From NCBI RefSeq assembly GCF_016464305.1, contig NZ_JAEIOJ010000003.1:1-64000 (forward strand): DNA of 64,000 bases, given 5' to 3'. Within the stretch, counting starts at the first letter, position 1, and each line of letters starts with the position of its first letter. Under the pieces are notes generated by a model, which ran no database searches, was not told the origin of the DNA, and saw only the letters and a program-made list of their open reading frames with translations. The stretch comes from Umezawaea beigongshangensis (GTDB lineage: Bacteria > Actinomycetota > Actinomycetes > Mycobacteriales > Pseudonocardiaceae). The translations under genes and the position numbers were made by a program. Positions 61,615-64,000 of the stretch are shown here, one piece after another.

Positions 61615-61640
61615 CCGGCGGTCGCGGCCGGAGCCGCCGG
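61615..61640. terminator. 7-bp hairpin between convergent genes
   Basis: CCGGCGG at 61615-61621 pairs with CCGCCGG at 61634-61640 around 12 nt. It lies 4 bp after one stop and directly abuts the stop of the convergent FUSC-type gene. Confidence 0.6.
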
Positions 61641-62723
61641 TCACCCGCGTTCGGCCAGCGGCGGCAGGACGTCGGCGGCCTCGGCGCGGGTCAGGCCGGT
61701 GGCCTGGAGCAGGTCGACGGCGATCGAGCGGACCTGGGCCAGCACGACCCTCGTGGAGAACCCGTCACCGGCGAGCCGGTGCGTCGTGGCCTGCGCGGCC
61801 TCGCTGATCGCGGTCCTGGTCAGCCTCGGCTCCTCGCCGCGGGACAGCTCGGCCTGGAGGGTCTCCACGGCGTCGGCGTAGCTGCGCAGCACGTCGGGCA
61901 GCGCGTCGGGCTCCCGCTCCCCCGCCCGCAGCGCCGCGACGGCACGCCGGGCGAGCACCCTGGTGTTGCGCAGCGCGTAGTCCACCGGGGTGGCGACGGC
62001 CTCGTAGCGGTCCAGCTCGCCGCGCCTGCGCCAGCGGATCGGGGCGATCGTCGCGATCTCCCCACCGGTCTTGAGCGCCGCCTTGAACTCGTCGACGGCG
62101 CTCTGGCTGGTGCGCAGCCGCGACAGCACGCTCGTGGCCCGCACGACGTCCTCCTCCTCCACGGCCGTCGCCACGCCGCGCAGCGCGGCGGACAGCTCGC
62201 CGAGCACGACCTTCGCCTGCCGGTGCGCCACGGTCAGCGGGTTCGCGGGCAGCAGCGCGGTCACCGCGAGTCCCACGAGGCCGCCGATCAGCGCGTCGAC
62301 CATGCGGTCGAGGCCGCCGCCCGCGCTGGGCGGCAGCAGCGTCGCGACCAGCACGGCCGACGAGGCCGACTGCAGCGCGATCACCGCGCCGCCGTCGAGC
62401 AGCACCGCCGCGGACATCGCGAGCGCGACGACGAGGGCGATCTGCCAGGGGCCGGAGCCGATCTGGGCGATCAGCACGTCGCCCACGCCCACCCCGACCG
62501 ACACGCCGACCACCAGCTCGGCGACCCGCCGCGGCCGCTGCCCGAGCGACACGCCCAGGCAGACGACCGCGGCGATGGGCGCGAAGAAGGGGTGCTCGTG
62601 CCCCACCGGCCCGGTGGCGACGAACCAGGCGAGCCCGGCGGCCACCGCGGACTGCACGATGGGCAGCGCCGTGCTCTGCCAGCGCCGCAGCCGGCGTCCC
62701 AGTTCGTCCCGGAGAGCGCGCAC
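61641..62723 (-). CDS. FUSC-family (aromatic acid exporter-like) membrane protein
   Basis: A 360-aa protein. The N-terminal half has about six hydrophobic segments (residues 20-160: ALPIVQSAVAAGLAWFVATG, FFAPIAAVVCLGVSLGQ, MVDALIGGLVGLAVTALL) with the FUSC/ArAE hallmark GQRPRRVAELVVG. The C-terminal half is a helical cytoplasmic domain with RNTRVLARRAVAAL. Family members export aromatic acids or modulate envelope stress; the substrate is unknown here. Start GTG at 62723, 3 bp after the DUF3151 gene stop, so probably co-transcribed. Confidence 0.85.
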   Translation of the reverse strand: MRALRDELGRRLRRWQSTALPIVQSAVAAGLAWFVATGPVGHEHPFFAPIAAVVCLGVSLGQRPRRVAELVVGVSVGVGVGDVLIAQIGSGPWQIALVVALAMSAAVLLDGGAVIALQSASSAVLVATLLPPSAGGGLDRMVDALIGGLVGLAVTALLPANPLTVAHRQAKVVLGELSAALRGVATAVEEEDVVRATSVLSRLRTSQSAVDEFKAALKTGGEIATIAPIRWRRRGELDRYEAVATPVDYALRNTRVLARRAVAALRAGEREPDALPDVLRSYADAVETLQAELSRGEEPRLTRTAISEAAQATTHRLAGDGFSTRVVLAQVRSIAVDLLQATGLTRAEAADVLPPLAERG

Positions 62724-62726
62724 GGA

Positions 62727-63152
62727 CTAGTTCAGGCCCAGCGCGGCGAGCGCCCCGGGGTCGCTGTCGGCGAGGAACTTCCGGCAGCGCTCGTGCTCGT
62801 CGCTCTCACCGATCTCGTCGGCGGCGCGGGCGAGCGTGGCGAGGGCGCGCAGGAAGCCCTGGTTGGGGCGGTGCGCCCACGGCACGGGGCCGAAGCCCTT
62901 CCAGCCCGCCCTGCGGAGCTGGTCGAGGCCGCGGTGGTAGCCGGTGCGGGCGTAGGCGTACGCGGCGACGGGGTCGCCCGCGTGCAGCGCGCGCTCGGCG
63001 AGCAGCGCCCACGCCTCGCTGAAGTCCGGGTAGGCGCGGACGATCTTGCCGGGGTCGGTGCCGCCGTCCGCGGCAGCCTGCGCCTCCGGCCGCTCCGGGA
63101 GGTGGGTCGGCTCGGGGCCGAGCAGGTTCTCGTTCAGCGTCATGGTGGTCAT
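62727..63152 (-). CDS. DUF3151 protein
   Basis: A 141-aa cytosolic protein of the actinobacterial DUF3151 family. Characteristic segments are NLLGPEPTHLP at the N-terminus, YPDFSEAWALLAERAL, AYAYARTGYHRGLDQLRRAGWKG and PWAHRPNQGFLRAL. It is helical and reminiscent of tetratricopeptide repeats. The start is the ATG at 63152 or the in-frame ATG at 63143; neither has a strong ribosome site. Function unknown. Confidence 0.85.
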   Translation of the reverse strand: MTTMTLNENLLGPEPTHLPERPEAQAAADGGTDPGKIVRAYPDFSEAWALLAERALHAGDPVAAYAYARTGYHRGLDQLRRAGWKGFGPVPWAHRPNQGFLRALATLARAADEIGESDEHERCRKFLADSDPGALAALGLN

Positions 63153-63171
63153 CGTGCCCCAAGCGACGGGC

Positions 63172-63258
63172 TCAGCTCAGGAACACCCCGGCGACGGTCG
63201 CGACGGCGGCCAGCACCATCGCCGTCACCACGATCCCCGCGACGAGCCTCGTGCCCAT
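63172..63258 (-). CDS. 28-residue single-helix membrane peptide
   Basis: Too short for normal gene calling, but it has an ideal ribosome site (GGAGGGAG, 7 bp before ATG 63258) and encodes one uninterrupted helix: MGTRLVAGIVVTAMVLA then AVATVAGVFLS and TGA. The basic N-terminus and hydrophobic core suggest an N-in single-pass membrane peptide. It lies 19 bp upstream of the DUF3151 start, on the same strand. Confidence 0.65.
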   Translation of the reverse strand: MGTRLVAGIVVTAMVLAAVATVAGVFLS

Positions 63259-63466
63259 CGGACTCCCTCCGCTCTCAGCGATCTCTCAGCCTTCCCGCGT
63301 CCGTCGCACCCTCGCGGCAACCGGCTGCCGCGGGCAACAAAACCCACCCCTTCGAGGGAACACCCGGCCGAACGAGCAGGTCGTGGGACTCCCCTAGGGG
63401 ACGATCCGGTGAAGATCAGGGCGTCCAGCCCTTCCCGATGTTCCACCAGGGAAGCATCATGGGCGG

Positions 63467-64000
63467 GTGAACACGGGGGCGAAGGTCCGAATAGCGAACT
63501 TCCGCGACGCGTACTGGGAGCGGGGCGAGCCGGGGCGGGAGACCCCGGCGGTGCTCGTCCGCCAGCTCTACGCGCTGTGGCTGGTCGCGCTGGCGCTCAA
63601 ACTGCTGGGCTCGTCCTGGGACGTGGCGTGGCACTTCAAGTGGTTGCGCGACGAGCTCGCGCCACCGCACCTGCTGAACACGGTGGGGACGGTGATCGCC
63701 GTGGCTCTGGTGATCTTCCACACCTTCACCGGCTACGGCGCGGACAAGCAGGCGCTGCGGCTGATGCAGGTGGGAACCGGCATCTTCCTGGTGGCGCTGC
63801 CCATCGACCTGATCAACCACCGGATCAACGGTCTGGACATCACGTCCTGGAGCGGGTCGCACGCGATCCTCTACCTGGGCACCGCGGTGATGCTCGCCGG
63901 AACGCTGGTCGGGTGGACGCGGCTGTACCCGCGGGGCCGGATGCGCCCGCTCGGGCTCGCGGCGCTGTGGTTCTTCTTCCTGGAGAACGTCTGGTTCCCG
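63467..64000 (+). CDS. Multi-pass membrane protein, cut by the window end
   Basis: An open frame of 178 codons from GTG 63467 to the last base, without a stop. After a soluble start (FRDAYWERGEPGRETPAV) come at least five hydrophobic segments: LYALWLVALALKLLG, LLNTVGTVIAVALVIFHTF, LMQVGTGIFLVALPIDLI, SHAILYLGTAVMLAGTLVGW and GLAALWFFFLENVWFP. Polar WDVAWHFKWLRDEL and LPIDLINHRING lie between helices. I do not recognise the family. The ribosome site is unclear (GGGCGG). Confidence 0.72.
   Translation, partial: MNTGAKVRIANFRDAYWERGEPGRETPAVLVRQLYALWLVALALKLLGSSWDVAWHFKWLRDELAPPHLLNTVGTVIAVALVIFHTFTGYGADKQALRLMQVGTGIFLVALPIDLINHRINGLDITSWSGSHAILYLGTAVMLAGTLVGWTRLYPRGRMRPLGLAALWFFFLENVWFP

Overview
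The window is chromosomal DNA from a high-GC actinomycete, most likely a member of the Pseudonocardiaceae/Actinosynnema-Saccharothrix-Lentzea group. The signs are the strong GC bias at third codon positions, frequent GTG starts, GTGA/ATGA start-stop overlaps, SigE-type ECF sigma factors, a mycothiol-linked (MDMPI) protein family, DUF3558 lipoproteins and type VII (ESX) accessory genes. I see no insertion sequence, prophage, CRISPR array, rRNA or tRNA. The backbone looks vertically inherited, with purine genes spread through it in an order reminiscent of mycobacteria.

Region by region. 0.2-11 kb: a complete-looking myo-inositol uptake and degradation operon on the minus strand (iolG, iolE, sugar ABC binding protein, permease, ATPase, iolC, a (beta/alpha)8 aldolase-like protein, iolB, iolD). 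A LacI-family regulator is divergent to it, and a perfect 12-bp palindromic operator lies between them. 11-16 kb: arfB, an ECF sigma/membrane-protein pair, then purM and purF. 16-24 kb: an MDMPI-family protein, an EspC-like protein coupled to a DUF1023 hydrolase, a sterol-carrier-like gene bracketed by two oppositely oriented arrays of a 22-bp repeat, and ESX accessory locus A (EspG, PPE-like, PE-like, DUF3558). 24-32 kb: a zinc dehydrogenase, a repeat lipoprotein with a crystallin-like tail, a PAS-GGDEF-EAL protein, an aldo/keto reductase and two tandem GH25 lysozymes. 32-39 kb: purL-purQ-purS, an epimerase, an MBL hydrolase overlapping a DUF2334 gene, and purC. 39-46 kb: a polar amino-acid ABC transporter, a trio of low-complexity envelope genes, a MOSC protein, purB and TetR. 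46-50 kb: a second ECF sigma/membrane-protein pair, threonine aldolase, a HAD hydrolase and an aminotransferase. 50.7-55.6 kb: ESX accessory locus B (WXG-lytic transglycosylase fusion, WXG-like, EspG, PPE-like, DUF3558, PE-like). 55.7-64 kb: purD, a secreted GDPD, purA with a divergent conserved hypothetical, a secreted HNH nuclease, an FUSC-type membrane protein, DUF3151, a 28-residue membrane peptide and a membrane protein cut by the window edge.

How the genes work together. The purine genes present (purA, B, C, D, F, L, M, Q, S) give most of the IMP pathway plus one of the two steps from IMP to AMP; purN, purE/K and purH are not here. The two ESX loci supply substrates and their EspG chaperones but no EccB/C/D/E or MycP, so secretion must use a core machine encoded elsewhere. 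Several small secreted partners end in a YxxxD motif, consistent with type VII export. The iol operon lacks iolA and a classical iolJ; the aldolase-like protein at 3256-4191 is the natural candidate for the missing aldolase.

The least expected structures are the inverted 22-bp repeat arrays around the sterol-carrier-like gene, the shared C-terminal tail of the two otherwise divergent PPE-like proteins, and the WXG-transglycosylase fusion.
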